A stretch of DNA of 36,072 nucleotides. Origin: Brevibacterium mcbrellneri ATCC 49030. GTDB taxonomy: Bacteria; Actinomycetota; Actinomycetes; Actinomycetales; Brevibacteriaceae. The translations under genes were made by a program, and so were the position numbers. Position 1 is the first letter of the stretch. Each line of letters starts with the position of its first letter. Where the stretch lies: contig NZ_ADNU01000096.1 in NCBI RefSeq assembly GCF_000178455.1, positions 1-36,072 of the forward strand, in the 5' to 3' direction. Positions 1 to 8,800 of this stretch are shown piece after piece. The notes below the pieces were generated by a model, which worked only from the letters and a program-made list of their open reading frames with translations, was not told the DNA's origin and did not search any database.

Positions 1-110
1 ACCTGGCCATGAACGATAAACCAAAACCGTTCAGCCTAAGCGTCACAGGACGTCAACGTAATGACCCACACCGACCTTTGCTGGCCCACAGCAACCCCAG
101 CAACCCACCT

Positions 111-124
111 CTACATTTGTGTAG
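111..124. promoter_or_regulatory. 14-bp perfect palindrome upstream of the alpha/beta-hydrolase gene
   Basis: CTACA-TTTG-TGTAG is a perfect dyad about 57 bases before the first gene's GTG. Its size and position suit an operator for a dimeric repressor, but no regulator gene lies nearby to pair with it. The rest of bases 1-180 shows no convincing gene; a weak TAGGCT -10-like element overlaps the dyad's right arm. The operator role is inferred only from symmetry and position. Confidence 0.3.
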
Positions 125-180
125 GCTAAAGACATCGTTCCTTAAGCGATGCATCCCTTGACACCAAGAGAAAGCGACAC

Positions 181-2040
181 GTGGTGAAACGTATTGCCGC
201 CGCTTTTGGTCACGCGAGCTCCTGGACCGCGCTCACCCCTAGCCTCATTCCCCGCACGTGGTGGATGACCGCCATCAACGTGGCGGTCAACGCGTACGCC
301 GGGCAAAAAGCAGGCGAACTCGCTCACGCTCTCCTCAACCGAAACCGCCGAAACGCCCCTGCCACCTCTTCCCGCACACAACACCCCGCACAGCACCGCC
401 CACAACACCCCTCACACCCCAACAAGTCCACCTCCCCCGCTCCCCCCGGCTTCCGGATCGCACGCCCAGCCACTCAAAGCGTGAGCCGTAACATCGCACT
501 CCTCTCCCTTGCAGGTGCAGGGTCCGCCTTCGCCATCTCTCGGTCAATCCGTGAACAAGAAGACATTGCGCAACGCACCAACGACCACACCGTCTCTGTA
601 CGCGAACACGTTTTCGGCTACATCGTGGGCGAACTCGCCTGGCTGAGTCTTGACCTCGCTTCACTCGGCATGAACCGACTCCGCCAACGCCTCGAACGGC
701 GACTACACACACGCCTGCCGTTCATGCCCGAACTGGTCATCACGGCGCTGTCCGTGGGCGCAATGGCGTATTCATCGCGCAAACTCATCAGCACTATCCT
801 CTTCCGACTCGCTGAACAAGCTGTGCGCTCTGACTTCGCTCGCCCATCACTGGCCCGCCGCCCCTCCGAACCACAACGCTCAGGCTCGCGCTACTCACAA
901 GAACGCTTCTCCACCCTGGGCTATCACGGACGCGACTTCGTCGCCTCAGGCCCGCGAAAAGACCGCATCCAAGCGACACTCAAACGCACCTCGGGAAAAT
1001 CACACACCCCAACCGACACCGCCCACGAACCCATCCGCATCTTCATTGGGCGCCTTTCCCACCCGGACCTCTCAGACGCAGCAGAAGCGGCAGTTCGCGA
1101 ACTCGACCGCACTGGCGCGTTCGACCGCGAAGCCCTCCTCTTAGTCACCAACACCGGATCGGGCTGGACCCCACAGTGGTCAGTCGAAGCCTTCGAATAC
1201 CTCATGGGCGGAAACTGCGCATCGGTCGCAATCCAATACAGCTTCGCAGGTTCATGGCTCGCGTTCCTCATCCACCGCGACCAAGCCATCTACGCCAGCC
1301 GCGCGCTACTAGAAGCCGTTGAGCGTCACCTCAGCACACTCGACAAGCACTCCCGCCCCCGCATTTACGTCACCGGCGAATCGCTTGGTGCCCTGGGTGG
1401 CCACGGCGCCTTCACGAGCCTCACCGACATGCGACAACGCGTGGACGGCGCCCTCTGGACGGGAACCCCACGCACCACTCCTATTTTCAAGAACCTCATC
1501 GCATCGCGCCACGTCCTCTCTCCGGAAATCCAACCAGTCATCGGCCGTGGGAGCCGCGTGCGTTTCGTACAAAAACCCAAACAACTCAAAGAGTCACCCC
1601 TTGGCCCGTACCGCCCCTGGATTGGGTCGCGCATCGTGTACGCTCAGCACCCATCCGACCCAGTCGTCTGGTGGTCCCCTTCCATGGTCATCCGCAAACC
1701 CGACTGGCTACGCGAACCCCGCGGAAAAGACGTGAGCCCGTACGTGGTGTGGTTTCCGTGGCTCACATTTTGGCAACTGCTTGCCGACATGCCCCGTTCG
1801 GTTCAACTGCCCGGTGGCCGCGGGCACAGTTACCACCGCGAGGTTGTGCACTATTGGAACGAAATCCTTGACACACATTTCACAAAAAAGGACTGCACAA
1901 AAATAGGTGACGCGATCGCAGACGACATTGCCCGTAAGTCCACGGGCCAAGCCTGGCGCCACCCTGAACAGAACACAACACACCAGAGCATGTTCGACAA
2001 ACTCTTGTGGGCTATCCTTCAGAGACGGAAGGATTCATAA
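181..2040 (+). CDS. Membrane-anchored alpha/beta-hydrolase (Abhydrolase_9 family)
   Basis: A 619-residue protein with an N-terminal membrane region and a C-terminal alpha/beta-hydrolase domain, as in the actinobacterial Abhydrolase_9 family. The start has the family's SLIPRTWW-type motif. A Pro/His/Gln-rich low-complexity stretch follows (about residues 55-98), then hydrophobic segments near 100-120, 140-162 and 178-195. The nucleophile elbow is GESLG with Ser401; a plausible triad is completed by Asp493 (in HPSDPV) and His549 (in GRGHSYH). Substrate unknown; a lipid or envelope ester is the usual guess. The start is GTG at 181, with a second GTG at 184; the only ribosome-binding signal is a weak purine run (AAGAGAAAG). 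The next gene begins 6 bases after its stop, so the two are probably co-transcribed. Confidence 0.8.
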   Translation: MVKRIAAAFGHASSWTALTPSLIPRTWWMTAINVAVNAYAGQKAGELAHALLNRNRRNAPATSSRTQHPAQHRPQHPSHPNKSTSPAPPGFRIARPATQSVSRNIALLSLAGAGSAFAISRSIREQEDIAQRTNDHTVSVREHVFGYIVGELAWLSLDLASLGMNRLRQRLERRLHTRLPFMPELVITALSVGAMAYSSRKLISTILFRLAEQAVRSDFARPSLARRPSEPQRSGSRYSQERFSTLGYHGRDFVASGPRKDRIQATLKRTSGKSHTPTDTAHEPIRIFIGRLSHPDLSDAAEAAVRELDRTGAFDREALLLVTNTGSGWTPQWSVEAFEYLMGGNCASVAIQYSFAGSWLAFLIHRDQAIYASRALLEAVERHLSTLDKHSRPRIYVTGESLGALGGHGAFTSLTDMRQRVDGALWTGTPRTTPIFKNLIASRHVLSPEIQPVIGRGSRVRFVQKPKQLKESPLGPYRPWIGSRIVYAQHPSDPVVWWSPSMVIRKPDWLREPRGKDVSPYVVWFPWLTFWQLLADMPRSVQLPGGRGHSYHREVVHYWNEILDTHFTKKDCTKIGDAIADDIARKSTGQAWRHPEQNTTHQSMFDKLLWAILQRRKDS

Positions 2041-2046
2041 ACACAC

Positions 2047-3147
2047 ATGGCAACACGTTCTAAATCCCGCAGAATCGTGGAGTTTGATCTCGTGCGGGGC
2101 TTCTTCATCATGGTCATCACACTTGACCACTTGGCGTACTGGCCTTCCCCTCTTGCATTTTTCTCCGGCAAGGGGTGGCTCTGGGTCAGCGCTGCGGAAG
2201 GGTTCTTCCTCATTTCCGGTTTTCTTATCGGCTACATTCGTGCGTACAAAGGGCGACACAAGGACCTGTGGCCAATAACTAAGAGTCTGTGGCGTCGCGC
2301 TCTCAAACTCTACGTTTGGGGCGTGGGCATCACTCTTTTCCTCAGCGCAATCACCGTTATGGTTCCCCCGGACAACGTCAACACCCTGCCATCGCTTCCT
2401 CCAGAAGACTCCTCGGCGGGATCCACTATTGTGAATGCTTTGCTCATGCGCACATTCCACGCGTGGATTTTCTTCCTCCGCATGTACACGGTGATGCTTC
2501 TGGTCACGCCCCTGTTCCTCTGGCTCGTCCGCAAGGGCAAGCTGTGGATAGCAGTAATTGCGTCAACAGTGTTGTACGCGGTCAGTCTGTTTTTTGACGC
2601 GCCCGAGGCGGTCGTCCAGTGGCAGCTGTTGTTCTTCTTGGCAGCGGCGTTGGGTTATGTTTTTACCCCTGTTCGCAACTGGATGGCTGAGCACCTGACG
2701 TGGCGTAACCTGCTCATCGTGGGTCTCGTTTCTGTCACCGCCGTCACAATGATCCTGAGCGGAATTGCGATCCACGGAGAATACCTGATGAACCGGATTG
2801 GACTGGGCGAGTTTCAATCTGCCCTGTACCACTGGGGAAGCGGCGCTTTCTCTAACTTCCCTATGCAACCGGGCCGGATGATTCTCGCGTTCATTTGGTT
2901 TGGTGGTTTTCTCGCGTTTTTCCACGTGTTCCGCGACCCCATCATGAAGTATCTGGGCTGGATCTTGGTTCCATTCGGCAAGTACTCACTGACCGCTTAC
3001 TGTTTACAGGCGATCCTGTTGCCGTTTATTGTCATCGTCACTGAAGCGAGCGGGCCTCTGTGGAACATGTTCATTGGACTACTCACGCTCATGCTGATGT
3101 GGTTGTTGATGAAGAGTAAGCTTGTGCTTAAAATCATGCCCCAGTGA
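2047..3147 (+). CDS. OpgC-like integral membrane acyltransferase
   Basis: A 366-residue polytopic membrane protein with about ten hydrophobic segments. The N-terminus (EFDLVRGFFIMVITLDHLAYW) has the signature of OpgC-type acyltransferases, relatives of the acyltransferase-3 family: an Arg-Gly and a membrane-embedded Asp-His pair. OpgC in proteobacteria succinylates periplasmic glucans; in actinobacteria the acceptor is unknown, so modification of a surface polysaccharide or lipid is an inference. The ATG follows the hydrolase stop by 6 bases, and a GAAGGA purine run lies inside the end of the previous gene. The pair looks like a two-gene envelope-modification unit. Confidence 0.75.
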   Translation: MATRSKSRRIVEFDLVRGFFIMVITLDHLAYWPSPLAFFSGKGWLWVSAAEGFFLISGFLIGYIRAYKGRHKDLWPITKSLWRRALKLYVWGVGITLFLSAITVMVPPDNVNTLPSLPPEDSSAGSTIVNALLMRTFHAWIFFLRMYTVMLLVTPLFLWLVRKGKLWIAVIASTVLYAVSLFFDAPEAVVQWQLLFFLAAALGYVFTPVRNWMAEHLTWRNLLIVGLVSVTAVTMILSGIAIHGEYLMNRIGLGEFQSALYHWGSGAFSNFPMQPGRMILAFIWFGGFLAFFHVFRDPIMKYLGWILVPFGKYSLTAYCLQAILLPFIVIVTEASGPLWNMFIGLLTLMLMWLLMKSKLVLKIMPQ

Positions 3148-3184
3148 CAGGCACTCGCAACCACGTAATCAATGAGGACTACTT

Positions 3185-4360
3185 ATGCCCAAACTCAGCC
3201 AGACTGCGCACAGCTTCCCCGACTCTGAAATCCGTCGCATCTTTGAGCTTTCGCTTGAACTCGACGATGTTATTCCGTTAAGCGTGGGGGAACCTGATCT
3301 TCCTGTCCCCCAGCACATTCTGGAAGCCGGAGCTCGCGCGTTTAAGGACGGCATGATTCGGTACGCGCCTAACTCTGGAATCATGCCGTTGCGACGTGCA
3401 CTGGCAAAGAAAGTGACTGAGTTCAATAAGTACCCGGTTGACCCGGACCAAATCCACATTGGTGCGGGAGGTTCTAACTCGTTGCACATGGCTATGAGTT
3501 TGGCGCTGGGCCCCGGTGACGAAATTCTGGTTCCCGACCCTGGCTACGCCACTTTTTTCATGACTCCCCGCACCGTGGGGGCTACCCCTGTGGGCTACCC
3601 CTTGAAGGCTGAACACGGTTTTATCCCACAGATCGAAGATCTCAAGAGCTTGGTGACACCTAACACCAAAGCCATTTTGCTCAACAGCCCGTCGAACCCG
3701 CTGGGTGTTGTTTTTGAACGCGACGTTATGGTCGCGCTCATGGACTTCGCAAAAGAATATGACCTGTGGGTCATCAGTGACGAGGTGTATGAGTACTTGG
3801 TGTTTGACGGCGAGTTCATCTCACCTGCCACCCTTGACCACGACAACCGAGTACTGTCCGTATATTCCTTCTCAAAAACTTACGGAATCACGGGCGGTCG
3901 CGTGGGGTACTTGGTCACGCCTCCTGGAATGACGAGCCGGGTAGGCGCTTTGCAGGAAGCGAACGTATCGTGCGTGAACACACCTGCTCAGTACTCGGCC
4001 TTGGCCGCTGTTGAAGGTCCCCAAGACGACGTCCACAAGGCCCTTGAGCACTACCGCACAAACCTGGCCCGCGCACGCGAAGTCCTGGACGCCAAGAACA
4101 TTGAGTACCTCACTCCGCGTGGAGCCATCTACCTGTTCATTAACATGTCCCACGCCACGGGTGGCGACGTGAGCACATGGGCCGAAAACTTCCTCCTCGA
4201 ACACAAGGTCGCTCTGGCCCCTGGCACAGCTTTTGGCCAGCACGGTGAAGGCTGGGTGCGCGTGTGTTTTGCAGGTGACACCGACTTCCTCGTAGAAGGT
4301 TTGTCACGTTTGCCGTCGCGGCCACAGGAGAACGACGAAGAGCCCCGCCCACAGGAATAA
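3185..4360 (+). CDS. Class I/II PLP-dependent aminotransferase
   Basis: A 391-residue fold-type I aminotransferase (AspC/AraT/MalY-like). Lys231 in SFSKTYGITGGR is the pyridoxal-phosphate Schiff-base lysine. Other family marks are NSPSNPLG (the cofactor-binding Asn), SDEVYEYLVF (the Asp contacting the pyridine nitrogen) and the C-terminal GWVRVCFAG with the carboxylate-binding Arg. The amino acid used cannot be read from the sequence; aspartate, an aromatic amino acid or alanine are all possible. The ATG has a GAGGA ribosome-binding site 7 bases upstream. It ends 10 bases from the convergent thioesterase gene, with no obvious terminator between them. The last dozen residues are acidic and proline-rich, beyond the core fold. 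Confidence 0.88.
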   Translation: MPKLSQTAHSFPDSEIRRIFELSLELDDVIPLSVGEPDLPVPQHILEAGARAFKDGMIRYAPNSGIMPLRRALAKKVTEFNKYPVDPDQIHIGAGGSNSLHMAMSLALGPGDEILVPDPGYATFFMTPRTVGATPVGYPLKAEHGFIPQIEDLKSLVTPNTKAILLNSPSNPLGVVFERDVMVALMDFAKEYDLWVISDEVYEYLVFDGEFISPATLDHDNRVLSVYSFSKTYGITGGRVGYLVTPPGMTSRVGALQEANVSCVNTPAQYSALAAVEGPQDDVHKALEHYRTNLARAREVLDAKNIEYLTPRGAIYLFINMSHATGGDVSTWAENFLLEHKVALAPGTAFGQHGEGWVRVCFAGDTDFLVEGLSRLPSRPQENDEEPRPQE

Positions 4361-4370
4361 GCAACCCGCG

Positions 4371-5171
4371 TTACAACTTTGAGTACACCAGCTGGTGGCT
4401 GACAGCCAGAACCTCACCCGATTGTGTCCACAGTTGGGCCGTCTGGTCGTGCAAACCGGACCCGAACCACTGAGCCCGTGCTGAACACAGGATGTCGGTC
4501 CCGGCCGACTCCAGCACGTGCGCATCGGCTGACACGTACGTGGTAATCGTGATGGTTCCGGCCGGTAGCCACTGCCCTGCTCGCAAGAACGACCGGGGGA
4601 AAAACGTGTCGGAGGATGAAACAAGGGCTGCGTAGTCCCACGGACGGCCATCAGCGTGACGAAGCCAATACGTGGACGTTGTGTCGTCCTGTGGTCCTTC
4701 CGCGATCTGTTCCCAGCCGCCTTCAACGAACCGAAGTTCGTAGTTGTTTGACCATTCCGGTCGCTCTTCACCGTCGGCGACAGCGTACTCTTCCGGCGCG
4801 CCCACAGATGGGAACGGGATCTCGTTGGCACGCAACTCACCACGTTCTGCCACCAGCAACACCGTGGCTGTCAGCGGCGTGTTCTCGCCTTGGTGACCCT
4901 TGACAACCCAGTGTTGGTTTGAGGAGTTGGTGCGCACGCATTCAAGCTCCAACTCATAGTCGCCTTCACTCAATGGTGACGTGAAGTTCGTGGTGATTGC
5001 TGCGAGCCTGCCTTGCGCGTCAGGGTGTGTCTGCACGGCGTTGCAGATGGTGGCAACGGTGATCCCGCCGAATGGCCCCACCATGTTGTGAAACTTTGGG
5101 TGGGTGCTGGCGTGTGCCCGGTTGCCTTCAAAGCTCACCGCGATTGCCTGGTCAAAAACTGATTCCGTCAT
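4371..5171 (-). CDS. Acyl-CoA thioesterase, TesB-like double hotdog
   Basis: A 266-residue protein resembling the thioesterase-like (4HBT_3/TesB) superfamily: an N-terminal hotdog with HNMVGPFGGITVATICNA, and a second half with the ARAQWFGSGLHDQTAQLW motif typical of the C-terminal hotdog. Such enzymes hydrolyse acyl-CoA thioesters; chain-length preference cannot be seen. I chose the ATG at 5171 because AAGGAAGG sits 5-6 bases upstream; a GTG at 5201 would add ten basic residues without a better site. It lies 31 bases downstream of the phosphopantetheinyl transferase on the same strand and is probably co-transcribed. A release or editing role for the nearby synthetase is possible but unproven, since editing thioesterases are normally of another fold. 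Confidence 0.75.
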   Translation of the reverse strand: MTESVFDQAIAVSFEGNRAHASTHPKFHNMVGPFGGITVATICNAVQTHPDAQGRLAAITTNFTSPLSEGDYELELECVRTNSSNQHWVVKGHQGENTPLTATVLLVAERGELRANEIPFPSVGAPEEYAVADGEERPEWSNNYELRFVEGGWEQIAEGPQDDTTSTYWLRHADGRPWDYAALVSSSDTFFPRSFLRAGQWLPAGTITITTYVSADAHVLESAGTDILCSARAQWFGSGLHDQTAQLWTQSGEVLAVSHQLVYSKL

Positions 5172-5202
5172 GCGCGCCTTCCTTATGCGTGTGTTCCGCA
5201 CG

Positions 5203-5754
5203 TTACTCCCTGCCGTGACCGCCTGCCGGATTCACCGCGAGCGCAGCCACATAGTCTTCCGTCACCATATCGGAGACCGTGATCCAGGGGTGTGATGTGC
5301 ATTCCGCGTCTGTTGGCGGCCCGCACTCAATCTGGGCAGGCTCATACGCACCAAATCCGGTGTGCATGCTTTTGAGGACTGCTTCTTTGCGCACCCAGGC
5401 GCGCAGAAGTGCCCGGCCGAGGTCGTCCTCGGGTAGGTCTGTGAAGTGCGGGCGTTCGTGGGGGCCCAGGATGTGGGTGAAGGTGTGGGGTGGAACCTTG
5501 AGGGCGTCCGCAGGTTCGATGTCGATCCCGATCCAGCCAGTTTCGCCTGGTGTGAGAATTGCAACAGCCGTATATGGGTGTGACCGAGAAACCGAACATT
5601 CCACCTCGAACGTGCCGTCTGTAACGGTGAGATTGCCGCGAGCGTGGGTATGAACCTGAAGGTCACGCGGGTGTATGCGGTAGTGGTGGGAGACAAGTTC
5701 GACGAGCACCTGATCTGCCGACACATCTGTATCCCGCACAATTCGCGCGTCCAC
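5203..5754 (-). CDS. 4'-phosphopantetheinyl transferase (Sfp type)
   Basis: A 183-residue enzyme predicted to move 4'-phosphopantetheine from CoA onto carrier-protein serines. It has SRSHPYTAVAI (residues 56-66), the Mg-binding GIDIEPAD motif (Asp78, Glu80) and WVRKEAVLK (120-128), the two hallmark Sfp-superfamily motifs. It is shorter than Sfp (about 224 residues), mainly at the N-terminus. A TTG at 5772 is possible, but GTG at 5754 is better: GGAGG lies 7 bases before it. It is divergent from the Pls-like synthetase gene 78 bases away, whose carrier Ser537 is its obvious target. The thioesterase gene follows. Confidence 0.85.
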   Translation of the reverse strand: MDARIVRDTDVSADQVLVELVSHHYRIHPRDLQVHTHARGNLTVTDGTFEVECSVSRSHPYTAVAILTPGETGWIGIDIEPADALKVPPHTFTHILGPHERPHFTDLPEDDLGRALLRAWVRKEAVLKSMHTGFGAYEPAQIECGPPTDAECTSHPWITVSDMVTEDYVAALAVNPAGGHGRE

Positions 5755-5832
5755 TCCCCCGCCTCCGTTCAATCTGACGCCGTGAATTTTTGTACCATTA
5801 AGGCGACTTCAAAGCCCTACCCAAGGTGGTCT
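5755..5832. promoter_or_regulatory. Divergent promoter region, PPTase / Pls-like synthetase
   Basis: This 78-base gap must hold the start signals of both divergent genes. It contains an AT-rich patch (AATTTTTGTACCATTA, 5785-5800) unlike the flanking coding DNA. It ends with AAGGTGG, a ribosome-binding site 4-5 bases before the synthetase GTG; the GGAGG for the PPTase lies at the other end. I could not pick a convincing -35/-10 pair on either strand. Confidence 0.45.
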
Positions 5833-8800
5833 GTGAACACGTACGCGCCCCAATTTCCGGCCGGTCACCTCGCGAGTGAACCCGGAACACTTATCGACCT
5901 CATTTTAAAGAACGTCGCGGAACACCCGGACACTCCAGCGATCGACGATGGCACGACGGTACTCACATACGCAGAACTCATTGAGCAGATGCGCTCGTTT
6001 GGGCTCACCCTTCACGAACACGGTGTGGGCCCCGGTGACAAAGTTGGGGTACGCGTCTCCTCTGGTTCAGTAGACCTGTACGTGTCGATTTTGTCGGTTC
6101 TCATGATCGGCGCGGCCTATGTCCCTGTCGATGTTGACGACCCTGACGAACGCGCCCGCACAGTCTTCGAAGAGGCCAACGTCGCAGCCGTCATCACTGA
6201 CGGCCCCACGATCACCAAAGTCACCACCAGAGAAACCCCGCCCGAACTCCGCGCCCCGGTCCCGGAAGACGACTGCTGGGTGATTTTCACCTCGGGATCC
6301 ACGGGTAAACCCAAGGGCGTTGCCGTGACGCACCGGTCAGCGGCCGCTTTTGTGGCCGCCGAATCCCAAATTTTCTGTCAAGACGAACCCCTTGGCCCGT
6401 CTGACAGGGTCCTGGCTGGTTTGTCTGTGGCATTCGATGCGAGCTGTGAAGAAATGTGGCTCGCATGGGGTCACGGAGCCTGCTTGGTCCCTGCTCCCCG
6501 CGCGTTGGTGAAGTCTGGAATGGACTTGGGACCGTGGCTTGCCAGCCGCCGCATTTCGGTCGTCTCTACGGTCCCCACGTTGGCGGCCCTGTGGCCACCG
6601 GAAACCTTGGACAATGTGCGTCTCCTCATTTTTGGTGGGGAGGCCTGCCCACTTGAACTTGCTCAGCGTCTGTCGGACGGCGACCGTGAAGTGTGGAACA
6701 CGTACGGGCCCACCGAGGCCACCGTAGTCGCGTGTGCCGCCCCGCTGGGCGAAGAGCCGGTGCGAATTGGACTTCCTTTGGCCGGTTGGGACTTAGCTGT
6801 CGTCAACCCAGAGACCGGAATCCCGGTTGCCGAAGGTGAAACGGGCGAACTCATCATCGGTGGAGTGGGACTTGCCCGCTACCTGGACCCGGAAAAAGAC
6901 GCCGAAAAGTACGCCCCTATGGAAACACTGGGGTGGGAGCGAGCATACCGTTCCGGTGACTTGGTCATCAACGACCCTGCCGGCCTGATTTTCGTGGGCC
7001 GAGCCGACGAGCAGATCAAGCTGGGCGGCCGCCGCATCGAAATGGGTGAGGTTGACGCTGCCCTCCAGTCGCTACCCGGCGTCCACGGTGGCGCAGCCGC
7101 GGTAAAGACCACCTCGGGTGGGGTTCAACTGTTGGTTGGTTACTTGGCCCCTTCGCCCGGTGTTACTGGTGACGCGCAACAACTCGAAGCCTGGGCCCAG
7201 CAACTCCGTGACGTGCTACCTCCTGCCCTTGTTCCGCGCCTAGCCATCGTGGACGATCTGCCCACAAAGACCTCGGGCAAGGTCGACCGCAACGCACTCC
7301 CCTGGCCGCTTCCCGGCATGGAAGTCACTGACGACTCCGGGGACGTCCCCGCCGCATACGCGTGGATCGCCGAACAGTGGGAGGCCACCCTGGGCGCAGC
7401 CCCCGGCATGAACACCGACTTCTTCAACGCCGGTGGCGGGTCCTTGGCGGCCGCTCAACTGGTGAGCCGGCTACGCACCAACTTCTCGGCCATCACGGTC
7501 GGTGACATTTACGCGCACCCCCGCTTTGGGGCACTTGCTGAGATGTGCACGGGCACCGAACCCACCACTCAGCGTTCCGAACGCACAGTCAAACGCACCA
7601 GCCGGTTTATGCAGTGGATGCAAACGCTCCTGGGCATTCCAGTACACATTTTGGCAGCGATGCACTGGATCGTCATGACGCTGGCCGCAATGAACGTGTT
7701 CGCGCTCATGGGCGCCCCAGTTGTCACTACGTCGTGGTGGCTGATCGCCGTTCTGTACCTGGTCTTCGTCACCTCGTGGGGACGCATGTTGGTGTCTGCC
7801 GCGTGTGCGCGCCTGCTCCTGGGCAGCCTCAAACCCGGCGTGTATCAGCGCTCTGGGTGGGTCCACCTACGCTTATGGTTGGCCGAACACATCGCCGACA
7901 ACGCTTCTGCTGTCTCAGTGGGTTCTGCCCCGTGGGTCACGTGGTACGCGCGCCTGTTGGGTAACAAGTTGGGGCGCGATGTTGACCTCCACTCCATCCC
8001 GCCGGTGACCGGAATGCTCACCTTGGAAGAGGGTGCCGCCATTGAGCCCGAGGTGGATCTCAAGGGCTGGTGGGTCGACGGAGACCTGTTGCGAGTTGGC
8101 CCCATCCACGTGGGCAAGTATGCCGTTGTTGGTTCCCGTTCGACTCTCATGCCAGGCACGCGCGTGGGCTCGGAAGCACGGGTGGCGCCTGGTTCGGCGG
8201 TAACAGGCAAAGTGCGCAAAAAGCAGGTGTATTCCGGTTCGCCTGCCCAGCGGACGTCGAAGAAGCACCACCGCTGGCCCGCACCACCTGAGAAACGTGC
8301 CCACTTGCCGTTCTTGTTGTATGCGATCGGTTCGGTACTCCACGCGTTGATTCCCTATTTGGCAGCAGTGCCACCCATTGCACTCATGCTATGGATTTAC
8401 GGTGTTGAGGTGATTACCCAACCGCTGACCCTTCTGGCCTGGTCGCCTCTCCTGGCGCTTATCTGGTTTGCTTTCACCGCCCTGTTTGTTCTCATCGCGG
8501 TGCGCACGCTGTCTATCGGTTTGCGCGAAGGCACGTATCCAGTGCGTTCGCTCATGGGCTTTAGGGTCTGGGCTACCGAACGCATCATGGACATGGCCCG
8601 CGACCTCCTGTTCCCCATGTACGCCGGTCTGATCACGCCTGTCTGGTTGCGTCTTTTGGGCACCAAGGTGGGTTCAGGTGTCGAAGCTTCGACAGTGTTG
8701 TTGGTTCCTAAGATGACGCACATCGCTTCCGGCGCGTTCCTCGCTGATGACACCATGGTTGCCAGTTACGAACTGGGTAACGGGTGGATGCGTATTGGTC

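Noticed and set aside
1..11. Possible ATG of a gene leaving the left edge on the minus strand
   Set aside because: Only three codons are visible and there is no ribosome-binding site, so it cannot be supported.
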